A stretch of 64,000 nt of DNA from contig OZ176057.1 of NCBI GenBank assembly GCA_964247055.1, forward strand, positions 5,580,001-5,644,000, given 5' to 3'. Below are positions 46,051 through 58,520 of this stretch, one piece after another (within the stretch, counting starts at the first letter, position 1; each line of letters begins with the position of its first letter). Source of the stretch: Paragordius varius. Its lineage: Eukaryota > Nematomorpha. Below the pieces are notes generated by a model that saw only the letters and a program-made list of their open reading frames with translations, ran no database searches and was not told where the DNA came from. The position numbers and the translations under genes are program-made.

Positions 46051-49000
46051 TAAAAATTGAATATACGGACAAAATGTAATAAAGACAAAACCACACTTTT
46101 AAAACTTTAATTTTTCTCATATAGGCTATTTAATTATAATTGTAAATCTAGAATTAATAGTGTTAGTAAAATAACTCTCTATTTCTGGTTCAACCATTTA
46201 AAACAAGTTACATTGAAAGAATACAAAATTTATATAGTATGGTTGTCATTAAGAAAAAAATAGTTGTCTTTATATTTATACATTTTGTCCGTATAATTTT
46301 AGTTTTTACTCTATCTATATAATATAACATAATTATATATTATTTTATTAGGTACTGTAACAAAATTTAGTCAATCAACTACGTTTTTGCTGAAATCTCA
46401 AAGAGATATAAATTTAAATAGCGGGCATAAATCTTATAAATTGGTAAGCTTTAAAGTAAATTATTAATTTATTAAAACCATAAAGATATCATAAATTATA
46501 ATGATATCAAGAAGGAAAAAAAACTAATACTAAAAATTTATTATGATCTTTGGGGTAAAACAAAAATTTAAATGATAACCACTCAATTTTTTATTTGACT
46601 TATATAATCGATTGATTGGTTTATATAATAAACGGAAAAATTAGAGACAAATTATATGATTATCATTAAAAAAATATGGTTATTTATGATGTTTATGATT
46701 ATAGAAGGGGAATACTGGTGAGGTTTGTACTGGACAATAGATGTTAATCATAATCCAATAATTAACTTACAAAAACCCTAAGGAAATGCTAATAAGCAAT
46801 TGGATATTAAAAAAGATTTAAAAAATTACACAAGCCTAAACAGTTGGCTTTCTAAAATGATATTTGAATAGGATTTAACAAAGTAAAAGTCTTTTATCAT
46901 ACATGTTTTAATATGAAAAAAATTTTCATTTCATAGCTAATTCCGATAATAAGAGTTTTCACAATATGAGATACTTAAACTGTTCTCTTTTAACACTCTA
47001 CAAACATTTTGGGGTAGTTTTGTATCATACAGCCATTTGAAATTTGAATATTTTAAATATATTTAAAATTACGGCGAATTTATAAATATGCTTTCTTTAG
47101 TCTTTTAAGCGCATTAAATTTTTTTTAAAAATGCAAAATTGTATAACATCATCTCAAACTTTTCTGCCGCCATTTTTTTCTAATTTTTAATCGCTAATGA
47201 AACAGGCAAAAATATGTATATTATGGTTAGAAAATGTAAATAATTAACTTTAGGAATTTTTCAAGCTACATTTTAGAAGCAAAAACTTAAATATATTTTG
47301 CCTTTAATATCAGCTGTTCGTTTGAGTCGTGTTTTGTGTCCTAATTTTAGACTCTAGCAGTCACAAAAGAAAACATTAGCTTTAAATTAAATTTTGACTA
47401 AATTGACATTCAAAACTGTAGTTAATTTATAAAATTGATTTCTGGGATACTAAACTACCCCAAAAGGTAAACTAGGACAAAAAAGTAAAAAGGTGATAAA
47501 GTGTAAATCAATAAAAATGAAAAATTATATTTACGCAACAATTTGTAGCCTCTGAATCCAATAATAATTATTTTATTTGAAAAATGAGAAAGAAATCCCT
47601 GCTAAATTAGTAAGTTTATCTGCCTCACAATACATAAATTTTTTTTTGATATAAATAACACTTACTTGCTAAAAATATGGATTCCATGGTTTTTAGCGCA
47701 TTTACATTTTTTAAAAATATTATTTATGAAATACCTAATTAAAACCTTCAATTTTTATTTTACATTGCAAAAAACTTTTTATTTCGCTTCATAAATCTTT
47801 TGGAGGGACAATTGACAATTATTTTTATAAGTGTTTGTTAGAGTTACAGGGCTATTAAAACGCCTATAAAATAAGTTTATTAGATTTGTAGCTAAATTAT
47901 TTTAATATTTATAAACCAGCCTCTTGGATTTAATATAAAATCTCACAAAAAATTTGGCCTGAAAAACCATAAATGCTTATTTATTATATCACCATCTTTA
48001 TTTTTATTTATGCAATAAAAACTGAATTAACGGACAAAATGTAAAGAGATAAAGACAAATTTTGCTGACAACAACCTCATACTTTTTAAATCTTGATTTT
48101 TTAAAAATAACTCATTGTTTTAAATTGCAAAGTATGAAATCGATGAGTGTCTTTGTAAAACAATCTATTATATATATTTTGTAGTTGTAGCTTTATAAAT
48201 TATACGAATGGTTTGAAAAGTAAGGGTGAAACAATTTGTTTTGATATATCTACGTTATGTCCGTATAATTTTAATTTTTCTCCATATAATGGTGAATACC
48301 TCTCTATAAATAGCGCACCGAAGTATAAGTTGGTTCTTTATTTGCATATTATTTTTTATCTGTAAAAAAACGGAAATCAATAAATTTAAATATAAACACC
48401 CAAAGTGACTTGTGCTACACAATCTCTTAATAAAACGTTAAATTTTAACAACGTTAATAAAAAATCTTCATAATAGAGCTGCCCTCTATTTATCAATATA
48501 TAATTTTTACAAATAATTTACATATATTAAATTAAAATAATTTTGCTCAATTTATAATTGCTTCCGATTGCTGTTTTAACAAATATAATTTTTATGAAAA
48601 AGGCTCGAAATGCACCATTTATACGATTTACACTTCAAAAATATCCTTAAACATGTCTAGTTAATCCTTGAACATTTAAGACAATTTTATTTTGTTAACT
48701 TTTATTAATAAACCATGTAGGGATATAAACAAAACCGTTTTTGGTTTCACCTTTAAACATATTTAATTTTAGTTATTTGTAATTTGCGTTTATCAACTGA
48801 TAACCTACTTAATCTCTTGAATATATTAAATATGAAAAAAGAGAGATTTAAAAAAAACTATTATTTTAAAATAAATATTCATTATAAAATTGCAAATCCA
48901 ATTATCTCGTTTCCGCAATATACGGATTCAATTAGCTGATGTACTGATAATGATCGTAATTTTAGATTCGAAACATTAGTTATTGTGTTTTATTTTTAAA

Positions 49001-52000
49001 ATAATGCCATGTATTATAATAATTAATATTGTGATAATCTAATATTGTAAATTTATTATGTTTAAATGAGTTTAGATCGGGGATGCTGAATATGCTGCCC
49101 TTTGACACTTTATGTGCGGCCTGCGAAAAATCTTGATATCCATAATTTATAGGACATTTGCTCATAAATCTTAGTAAAACCAACATTTTTTAAACAATTT
49201 TTCTAATTTTGCCCATTCTAATGGCAAGAATTAGAAAAAGTTGTTTGTTGAGTTTTACAGTTATTATATATTTCAAATTTATTATATAGTGCCCAATATT
49301 TGCGGCCCGCACCATTTGTACAATACTTTTCATTTTTCTTATATATCATTTTATAATATTAGCAATCGAAATGTGCAAAATATTCTAAACAAATTCAAAG
49401 ATATACGAAATGCACCAAAAGGTTAGTAATTTGCCTCATCTCAATAATTTTTTAGACTTACCCTAAAGTCCGTTTCCAAAGAGTTATTGTATCCTGTACT
49501 ATCGCAAGGTATTTTTTTCTATTTAGAGATCCAAAATTAAAATTATAAAGACACAACGTAAAAATGCTAAAAAAAATTCCATTCGATTTATATATATATA
49601 TATATATATATATGATCACTATTGTAATTGACTGTTTACCATACAATCCATATCCTATTGTACAAGCCAAACGATACTTTAATCAAGATTTAAAAAATAC
49701 GTGTGTTTTTATTACAAAATAACAAAGTTTTTACCTTTTGCGTTTAATTTATATAATTTAATTTATTTATTTCGTTTTAGGGAAACCAACTTTTATAGTG
49801 TGGAATGATTCACGCTTCATCCATTATCCAAAGGGAAAAGGAAAAACTAAAGTAAAAAAATTTTTTTACTCCTGTTATACTAATTTTTTAAATTTAATGA
49901 TGGTTTAGTAAAAGAAATTATTTTTTAAAAAAAATACTAAATAAATAAACAAATTAATAAATAATTTTATTTCGTCTACGAATTCCTTAAAACTCAAGTT
50001 TTCTCTTTGATTTGATTCCCAATTATCGCTGCCAATTCCTGATCTGTAATAAGCGTTCAAATAAACTTCATATAAAAAATACAAAATAATAATGCCCAAA
50101 TGTTTTTGAATGTGCAAAATCAATATTTTCCATATTCTAACTAAAATACCATTATTAATCCCAGTTATTTTAGCCTGTTTATTTAAATATACCCAAAAAT
50201 AACTTTTAACTCTATTAAAAATTGCTGATCAATATTTACTCCATAGTTATGCCCGAAAATTTCAATTTTGCAATACAATGTTGGCAATCATAGTATCTGC
50301 CGATTAACTCAAGAAACGGGGAAAACAATCAATAAGGGAATTGTTAAAGTCAAAATCCATAATTTACAACAATTTCTTCCCAGGTATTAATTTTATTATT
50401 AGTATTATACTTAAAAAATACCTAAAAAGAATTAACAAAATTATATTATTAAATACTTAATTATTGTATTTACACTATTAGTAAATTAAGATTGCCAACT
50501 ATTTACAAATATTGCCAGATAGTATTATTAATATTTCAATGCGAAAAATACCGTTTAAAGTATGCATCTTAATGGTATTCCACACTATGAATGGACAAAC
50601 TGCAACACAGTAGTGTATGCAGAAAACAACAAAATGTTAAAAAAATAATTTTTTCTTTCTTTTTTTTCCATACACTACTGTGTTGCAAATTTCCCAATAT
50701 AGTGTAAAATAAGCAACCATTAAAATGAACAATGTAATAAAAATAGTTTTAAGTACACAGCTGTATTGAGGTTAATGAACTTCATAATCAACCTTTTTTA
50801 ATGTTATAACAAGTGGAAAAATTGGTTTATTTTGAAAGACAAAAATTTTAACCTTATGAATTTTATTTTACAAGGGTTTTAATTGTAATTTAGAAATAAT
50901 TATTAACGATTTGGTGGGTGAATATTTTAATATCTTTATAAATATATAATAGAATAGGATATTTACATATTTTATGGAAATCAATGATTGTAATCAATAA
51001 GTGATTAATTTTAATGATATTGATATACAGTATGATTAAGTATACATTGCTAAAAAGTTATAAATGATTGTGCCAAATAGCATATACAACAAAGGGAAGT
51101 ATTATTGGCTTTTAGTTATTTTTTTCACTTTTAAACTGAATAATACTCTTTGCTGCATATGCTATTTAGTTAATAACTTTATAGCAGTATATAATTACTC
51201 TTATTTTAAATCTCCATCTAATATAGGATGAAATAGTTAATGACTATTTTATTTAAAAATGTACATACATAGCCTTTTTAATTATAATATTTAAACCAAT
51301 ATAGTGTTGCAGGTATTCTCATAATTTTAATTCTAGGTTTTACATATTTATTTTGACAAACTGTTTTAAATTATTATGTATTTTTATTAAATTTAACTCT
51401 AATTTTATTCTATACCAATTCTTCAAATTCACCCTTGAACAATTCTAATTCACCCTCGAATAAACCGAATTCACTATAAAGTAAATAGTGTTTTTAAAAG
51501 TAAAAATTTTTTAAGAAAATGAAATTTTTTTAAATTAATATAATACTGAAAAAATAATAAACTGTGCCATAAAAATATATTTCATATCAATGATGAGTTA
51601 TATTCGCCCGAAAACACATAATTTATTTTTAGGGTGAATTTGTATTTCGAGGGTGAAATTGTTCGAGGGTGAATTTATACAAAAAATTTAAGTTGTTTCT
51701 AAACGGAAAAATATTTTTTCCTTCGATAAGAATTTAGCGAAATCCTATTTATAATTATTATACTACCTATTCCATGTAGCAAATATTTATATATTAAATA
51801 ATACTTATTTTAGCCGAACATTATAAAGTAACTAACTATAAGTTGATTTAAAATTTTTAATCAAAGAAAAAAATAATTATAAACTATTATAATTTTTTTT
51901 ACAAAAATCACATAAAAAGATTCATTTAGCTTGCAATGAAATCGCCGCAGCCAATACAATGTGGCCCAATTGTAGAATCCCAGATGTTGAAAAGTAAACT

Positions 52001-54957
52001 ACAGTAAAAATCAAAATTTTACAGACAAAACGTAAAAAATATAAAGACAAATATTTTTTTTTATAACAACGCCTTACTTTATAAACTTGATTTTTTTTAA
52101 ATATAATACATTTTTTTAAACTGTAAAGTATGAAATAGACGTGTGAATTGGTAACACAATTAATATTTTAAAACTGTAAGTGAAAAAGGTTTATATGGGA
52201 AAAGTTAAGGTTTAAAAAAGTATGGTTGTCTTTCAAAAAAAATTGTCTTTTAAATTTTACATTTTGTCCGTATAATTTCAAAATTTGTCATTTTTAATTA
52301 ACATTCATTTTCTTGTCCTTTTTTCAAAATTATAATTAATAATCGATTTGTTAATAATTTAAAATAATTTTTATGTTTCTGTTTCTCAATCTTAATAATA
52401 ATTTTAAATTTTGCTCGGGGCAAAATATATACCTATTTTAGTTATATTCAACAAAGATTAATTATTTTTTGAAATTCTCATGAGCCTATTAAGTTTTCAT
52501 ATGAGAAAATCTATTCTAAACATTTTACAATAAAAATTGATATCATACTATGGACGTAAAGACAAATATTTTTTAAAAGACAACCTCAAACTTTTTCAAA
52601 TCTTGCTTTTTCCTATATAAGCTATTTAATGTAAAATAAGTAATAAATGCCTTAACTAATATATATATTTATATTTACCACTTGCAATATTAAATAATGA
52701 ATTTTATTGAAAAAAAAATAAGATTTAAAAAGTATGGCGTTGTCTTTTAGAAAAAATATTTGTCTTTATATTTTTACGTTTTGTCCGTATAATTTTTAAC
52801 AAATTAAATGAAAATTACAATTGTAAAATATATAATGATTGGGTACGAATTTATTTCTCGATAGTACTTTACAGTTTAAATTATATGGAACAGAATTAGT
52901 TTATGGCTGTTTAAAAAAGAATTTTTCATTCTGTGTGTACTTTAAGATTTTACAGAATGCATTTTAATGGTTGCTTTTTCACACTATAGTTGGGCAATTT
53001 GCAACATAGTAGTGTACGGAAAAAAGAGAGGAAATAATTGTTTATTCAACATTTTGTTGTTTTTTCCATACATTACTGTGTGTTGTTGAAAATAACCCTA
53101 CTACAGTGTAAAAAGGCAACACCATTAAAATGCCAACTGTAATGTAAAATACACCGATTTTTATTGATGCAGAATGAATGAAACAAATTGGTTGCAAATC
53201 ATAACTTTGATCGTGACAACTGATGATTTAAGTAATTTTATTTTATACAGAATTATTATGTTAAAAAGTATGGGTTCAGTCTAATTATTTTAACGCATAT
53301 TTTAAATACACGATTTCCAAGGGCGTAAAAAAATACTTTTTGATATTTTGCACATATACAGTAAAAATAATAGACATAAAGAGTGAAAAATTAATATATT
53401 TAGTTGTGTAAAAAAAGCCTAAAAATTGAACGATATTTTACCATATAAATTTATCACTGGGGTGTCCAACGCAAATGGTGTCGCTATCCGCATTTTTAAC
53501 TCAAAGAACCCGATCGAGCTGCATTACAAATATATATATGGGCATTAAATTTTAAACACAATATAACATTTTTATCTAATTCAATGCCAATGGATAAATG
53601 TACACAAATTTGTTAAAGATATCAATTTTACTGAAAATTTGTAATATTTTTGTGAGCCTCATGTTGGATACCCCTGATTAAAAAAGCCCTTAGAATTCCT
53701 AGATTCCAATTTAAATTCTTATTTTGCTTTTTTTTTGACATAGGAATATTAGATAACTACTCTATAATATAAAATTTTTTTAAGGATATTACAATTTATT
53801 ATTTTAATGTTTTACGATATAGATAAAACTAGGATAATTGGGCGAAATCGAGATATGAAAACGTTAGAATTCCCATTTTATGTATGTATGACATATAGTT
53901 TAATTTAACTTTTTAGTGTCAAATATAATTTAGAAATATATAGATAAAACGTCTAAAACATTAAGAATATTTTTTAAAAACAACCCATACTTTTCAAATC
54001 ATGATTTTTTCTAAAATAACTCATTGTTTTAATTGCAAAGTATGAAATAAAGATTTATATTGACGCAATCAATAATCTTGTAATTTAAAATGATGAGTTA
54101 TATTAAAAAAAAAGTCTTAACAAGGTATGCTTTTCTTTTGAAACCAAAATTTGTTTTTTTAGTAGTAATTACAAGTTTTGTCCGTATTATAGTATGCATT
54201 TTAATGAATGGTTGCTTATTTCACACTATAGTATGGCGATTCGCAACATAGGAATGTATATGGAAAAAACAATCAACAAAATATTTAAAAAACAATTTAT
54301 TCCTTTCTTTTTTTCCATACAATCCTCGTGTGTTGCAAATATAAGCAACCATTCATTAAAATGCATACTGTGTAATATATAAATTTTTACAGTAAAAACT
54401 GAAATTATACGCGAACAAAACGTAAAAATATAAAGATAAATATTTTTTCCTAAAAGACAGTCATACACGTTAAATCTTGATTTATTTCAATATAACTCAT
54501 TTTTTAAATGGAAAAGTGTGATATATATATATATATTACTAACACAATCAATTCTATATTTTACGATTGTAAGTAAATAGCTTATAGGAGAAAAATTAAA
54601 GGTTTAAAAAGTATGGTGATGGTCTTTTAGAGAAAAAAATATTTTTCTTTATATTTTACGTTTTTTTGTCCATCCGTATAATTTCAATTTTTACACTGTA
54701 CTGTATTTTCAATTATCTAGCTTTGTCCAGCCGCTAAACTAATTACTTATGAAATATATTGCGTCCTGGGTATCTTTCGTAATAAAGAACCCATCTATAT
54801 AAAAAATTATACGCATTTCAAAGATATGTTTAAACATATTGTACCGTATGGAACAAATGAATATATCGAATTGCAAAGTGCCCTTAAAAAACAGTCTCAA
54901 CACAAATACAATGCCATTGATAAACTCTTGAATGAATGGGGAAATAAATTAACATAA
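45081..54957 (+). CDS. Duplicated secreted-protein gene, copy B (multi-exon, unrecognised)
   Basis: Exons: 45081-45156, 46352-46443, 49363-49421 (5' limit uncertain), 49781-49851, 50247-50383 and 54721-54957 (ends TAA). Exon 1 gives MHKNQIFILIIILIIPNTVC, a clean signal peptide, and joins exon 2 in phase 1. Exons 3-4 and 4-5 also join in phase. Later parts read KPTFIVWNDSRFIHYPKG, LCPKISILQYNVGNHSIC and LCPAAKLITYEIYCVLG...NEWGNKLT. Two segments begin with LCP and may be repeated domains. My model lacks at least one exon between 2 and 3 and one between 5 and 6. Compared with copy A, the terminal exon has about eight silent and two replacement changes, and exon 4 only silent ones. A TATA-like CCTATAAATA lies about 90 bp before the start. 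The product is secreted and of unknown function. Of the two copies, this is the one more likely to be alive. Confidence 0.65.
45603..46310. mobile_element. Two TA-site MITEs, CAGTAAAAATTG family, separated by a TA microsatellite
   Basis: 45603-45875 starts CAGTAAAAACTGAAATTATA. 46047-46310 is the partner of 34010-34295. Between them (46004-46047) is an unusually long (TA)n run. The first MITE has no counterpart in copy A, so it arrived after the duplication. Confidence 0.6.
48010..48285. mobile_element. TA-site MITE, CAGTAAAAATTG family
   Basis: Counterpart of 35925-36205, equally eroded. Confidence 0.5.
49077..49318. mobile_element. hAT-like element, right end lost
   Basis: Begins CGGGGATGCTGAATATGCTG after GTTTAGAT. 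It keeps ATTTGCGGCCCGCACCATTTG near the right but not the terminal bases or the second target repeat. Confidence 0.55.
50565..50735. mobile_element. GGTTGCTTATTTCACAC-family inverted-repeat element
   Basis: The left arm is shortened (TGCATCTTAATGGTATTCC). ACAGTAGTGTATG and its mirror CATACACTACTGTGTTGC are clear. Counterpart of 39100-39272. Confidence 0.55.
51022..51210. mobile_element. TA-site MITE, CAGTATGAGTAAG family
   Basis: Begins CAGTATGATTAAGTATACAT, flanked by TA. The middle has GTATTATTGGC and the right arm CTTTGCTGCATATGCTATTT. Confidence 0.65.
51411..51680. mobile_element. TATACCATTT-superfamily element, AATTCACCC family
   Basis: Left CACCCTTGAACAATTCTAAT. The middle has TCATATCAATGATGAGTTA and the right arm GTTCGAGGGTGAATTTATA. 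Ends are eroded. Counterpart of 39953-40205. Confidence 0.55.
52001..52800. mobile_element. Two TA-site MITEs, CAGTAAAAATTG family
   Basis: 52001-52290 and 52528-52800 are counterparts of 40509-40775 and 41008-41300. The second has lost part of its left arm. Confidence 0.6.
52962..53140. mobile_element. GGTTGCTTATTTCACAC-family inverted-repeat element
   Basis: TTTTAATGGTTGCTTTTTCA at the left and AAAAGGCAACACCATTAAAA at the right. Counterpart of 41455-41632. Confidence 0.6.
53457..53687. mobile_element. hAT-like non-autonomous element
   Basis: Starts CTGGGGTGTCCAACGCAAAT and ends GTTGGATACCCCTG. Counterpart of 41953-42171. Confidence 0.6.
54193..54705. mobile_element. One GGTTGCTTATTTCACAC-family element and one CAGTAAAAATTG-family MITE
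   Basis: 54193-54372 and 54390-54705 repeat the pair found at 42687-43220, directly before the terminal exon of the duplicated gene. Confidence 0.6.
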
Positions 54958-55347
54958 TATTATGATTAAATATTTATATATTTTTTGTGCCAATTTAAAA
55001 TTTTTTTCATTAAAAAAAAATGAGCAACTCCATGTAAAATAGTTAAGTATTCGCATAGAAGGTTTCCAATAAATTACAACATATTGATATCAAATTCCTT
55101 AAACGACGTTTTAATTAACCAATGGTTAGTTAAAATAAAAAGTTAACTACAAATATTAAAACAAGTGGATTTTCAACTCCATAAAACTATATAATACTTA
55201 ATTATATGTTTGAATGTATAGATTCAAACCCCTTTTCACAACCCAAAAGAATATTAAAAATTACGTTTTGTCCGTATAATTTCAATTTTTACTGCAAATC
55301 AAACCAACGATTTATAAATTTTAAAATACTTTATAGATTATATATAC

Positions 55348-55925
55348 AGGAAAGATTGATATATGGAGAAAACGTAAAAATAAAAATATAAATATTTTTT
55401 TAAAAAGGCAACCATACTTTTAAAATCTTAAATTTTTAATATAACTCATTGTATAAAATGGCAAAATATGAGATAGAGTTATATATTAATGATACAATCA
55501 ATTCTATATTTATAATTGTAATTAAATAGCTTATAAAGAAAAATTAAGATTTAAAAAAGTATGAGTTTGTCTTTTGAGGCCAAAGTAATATTTATCTTTA
55601 TATTTTTACAGTAAAAATCGAAATTATACTGACATAATGTAAAAATATAAAGACAAACTTTTTTTTCAAAAGACAGCTCCATACTTTTTTAAACCTTAAT
55701 TTATCATATAAAAAACATTTATTTACAATCGTAAAATACATATAATTGATTCTGTTACCAATATTCATTTCTATATTATGTTTTGTAGTCTAAAACAATC
55801 AGTTATATTTAAAAAAATTGAAATTAAAAAAGTATGGGATTCTCTCTTTGAAAAAAAATATTTGTCTTTATATTTTTATCTTGTTTTGTCCATAGTATAT
55901 AATTTCCACAATTTTTACTCAATGC
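55348..55925. mobile_element. Two adjacent TA-site MITEs, CAGTAAAAATTG family
   Basis: One lies about 55348-55610 and the next about 55610-55925. Both show GACAAA..ATTTT arms and a CAGTTATATTT-like centre. They end just before the 3' end of MRM2. Confidence 0.55.
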
Positions 55926-55949
55926 AAATGGTATATATAAATAAATAAT

Positions 55950-58433
55950 TTATTTCAATTTTTGCAAATAATTTTTACAGACAAAAAATGTTTCAGATGA
56001 TTCTTTGCGTGAACTTGGAGGTTTGAAAGTTTTTACAAAGGCAAATCTCTTTGTTAAATCACGTTTAAAGCCATGTGAATTCTTACCATCCCAAATCTAA
56101 ATAAAAAGATATAAAAAGATTTGTGTTCATTATTAAATACTACATTACAAAAGAGTTTTAAACAATTACAGTAAAAACGTAAAAATATAAGACGAACATT
56201 TTTTTTCTAAAAGACAACCAACCAGATATTTTTATTAAAGTTTCTCATATAAGCTACTTAGTTCCAATTGTAATAAAGGGAATTGATTGTTTTAGTAACA
56301 CATATCTCTATTTTAGACTTTGTCAATGAGTTATATTTAAAAAGTATGGGGTTTTCCTTTGGAAAAAATATTTGTCTTTATATTTTTACCTTTTGTCCGT
56401 ATAATTTCAATTTTTACTGTAATTAATATGATTAAACAATTACAGCAAAAGATGAAATTATACAGACGGACAAAAGGTAAATAAAAATATAAAAACAAAT
56501 TTTTTTTTCTTCAAAAGACAACACCATACTTTTTCAAACCATAATTTATCTTATTAAAAACATTATAACAATCGTAAATTAAGTAATTAATTGCATTACC
56601 AATAAACATCTCTATTTTATACTTGGAGTTTAAAACAATGTGTTATATTTAAAAAAATCAAGATTTAAAAAGTATGGTTGTTGTCTTTTAGAAAAAATAT
56701 TTGTCTTTATATTTTTACCCTTTGTCCGTATAATATCAATTTTTCTTCTATATAAATAAGTTTAAATTAAATATAAAAAAGATAAAAAGACAACCCCATA
56801 CGTTTTAAATCTTGATTTTTTTAATTATAACTTATTATTTAACAATTTTATATCTAACATTCGTAATTAAATAGCTTATAGAGGAAAAATTTAGGTTTAA
56901 TAAAAATTATGGTTGTTGTCTTTTAGAAAAAAATATTTGTCTTTATATTTTTACGTTTTGTCGGTATAATTTCAATTTTTACTGTAAATAATTATCATAT
57001 ATAGGATAAAATATTATATTATAAGAATAAAAATGTAAAAATCCAATATTTTTATATAAACTATATATTTGCATTTTAAATTTATCAAAACCTATAGATT
57101 AAAACTGTAAAAAAAATTATAAAATATACCATTAATTAATTCACCCTTGAACAATTCAAATCCACCCTAAAAATAAATTATAAGTTTTCGGGCTAATATA
57201 ACTCATTAACAATATGAAATATATATTTACGACATAGTTTATTTTCCAGCATTTAAATTTTAAACAAAATTTCATAAAAATATTAATATAAGTTATATTT
57301 AATAATCTTTAAAATACTCATTTTATTTTAGGGATTTGAATTGTTTAAGGAATTTAAGTTGAAGAGTAAAATTAAATTCTAAAATATAAAATCAATTCTG
57401 ATACCAATAATCATCTCTATTTCATTTTTCCGTTTTAAAAAATGAGTTTTACTTAAAATAATTATATAAGTATGGTTGGTTGTCTTTTAGAAAAAAAATA
57501 TTTGTGTATTTACGTTTTGTCCGTATAATTCCAATTTTTACTGTAATATATTCAATTTTAATCACAATATTAAATACTATTTCTCATTGATTACTTAAAA
57601 CTTAAAAATTCATAACACATCAGTATTTATAAAATTAAAAAAATTTATAAATTTTGTTTTTATAAAATTATGTCCATACTTTGCAAACAAAGTTGCCCCC
57701 AAAATACAAAACTTTAAGTGATAATTGGAAAGCAGAATAAGCCAATTGCATTATGAGATCATGGTCACAGTTTCGATCACCTGTTTTATATCGGAATAAA
57801 ATTAATTTATAAAGACAAAAAATACCCCAAGAAAAAATGGAAAAAATGTAAATGTCTTTATAAAACCTGTGGCATTTGGTGCCATATCACTCAAGACAGT
57901 ATGGAAAAGATTATTCTCTTTATCGTTTAAAGATGTTTCAGGCAAATTATTTCCATTTTCTTTAGCATTGCAATTATAAATAATTTGATGGAATTTTTCC
58001 AAAAGACCGGGATCATTTATGTCTTGATGATTTAAACAAACAACTCCATCAATTGGTGCTATGCTAGATTTATCGAATGCGATAACTTTTACACTATCTT
58101 TATGGTTAAATACATATTAATATACTTTGGGGGTGGATTTGTTTTATAACTTGGGCCCATGAACCTGGAGCGGCTCCGCAATCCAAAAATCTTAGGCTTA
58201 GGGGTTCAAATTTAGCCTCAAAATGGGTAAGGACATTAAATTTTCTTTCAATGTCTAGTAATTTAAAAGCACTGCGAGCTCGAAAATTCTTTTGTTGAGC
58301 AAGTTTAACAAATGGATCAGTAGTATGCCTAATTTTTACATTTTATAATTAACCTTATCATCCATTGTTTTGAGGAACGGGTAAGTTTAATTTTTGCCGT
58401 AACTTTCTTGCCAATCTCTGGAAAATGATTCAT
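55950..58433 (-). CDS. MRM2: MRM2-type mitochondrial rRNA 2'-O-methyltransferase (FtsJ/RrmJ family)
   Basis: MRM2 methylates the ribose of one uridine in the mitochondrial large rRNA, using S-adenosylmethionine. The exons are 58433-58354, 58328-58126, 58097-57867, 57780-57680 and 56096-55950. Every junction is GT..AG and keeps frame, giving 253 residues (human MRM2 is of nearly the same length). Visible features are RSSKQWMIRHTTDPFVK (19-35), RARSAFKLL (43-51), the SAM-binding FLDCGAAPGSWAQV (74-87), VLSDMAPNATG (162-172), FVCKIWDG (202-209) and SRKESSETFFV (234-244). The catalytic K-D-K-E set is present as K49, D165, K205 and E240, so the enzyme looks whole. Introns 1 and 2 are only 25 and 28 nt, intron 3 is 86 nt, and intron 4 is 1583 nt and full of MITEs. 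AATAAA overlaps the stop codon. A mitochondrial targeting sequence is not obvious in the short, basic N-terminus. Confidence 0.93.
56168..57000. mobile_element. Run of three TA-site MITEs in MRM2 intron 4
   Basis: Copies at about 56168-56422, 56450-56755 and 56785-57000 (the last lacks its left end). Each right arm ends in TTTGTCCGTATAATTTC-like sequence. The intron was lengthened by these insertions. Confidence 0.6.
57125..57545. mobile_element. AATTCACCC-family element and a CAGTAAAAATTG-family arm in MRM2 intron 4
   Basis: 57125-57365 starts TATACCATTAATTAATTC with CACCCTTGAACAATTC; its right end is decayed. 57390-57545 is a right arm ending CCGTATAATTCCAATTTTTA. Confidence 0.5.
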
Positions 58434-58520
58434 AAAATTTTATGAAATCAAAGCACATTGCCTCCCAACACAAAAATGCATTTCTACTTGTTTTTTTTAA
58501 AAAAAAATAATTTAAATTAA

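Larger units (their letters stand above)
44155..55295 (+). repeat. Segmental duplication, copy B
   Basis: Direct tandem partner of 31183-43845, with the same exon and element order. It lacks the 1252-bp palindromic insertion. Its element at 49077 has lost the right end that the copy-A partner still has. Confidence 0.9.

Noticed and set aside
55981-56100. A plus-strand reading that looks like a terminal exon (NVSDDSLRELGG...)
   Set aside because: The minus strand of the same bases is the last exon of MRM2 (KIWDG...SRKESSE), with family match and phase agreement; the plus frame is its shadow.
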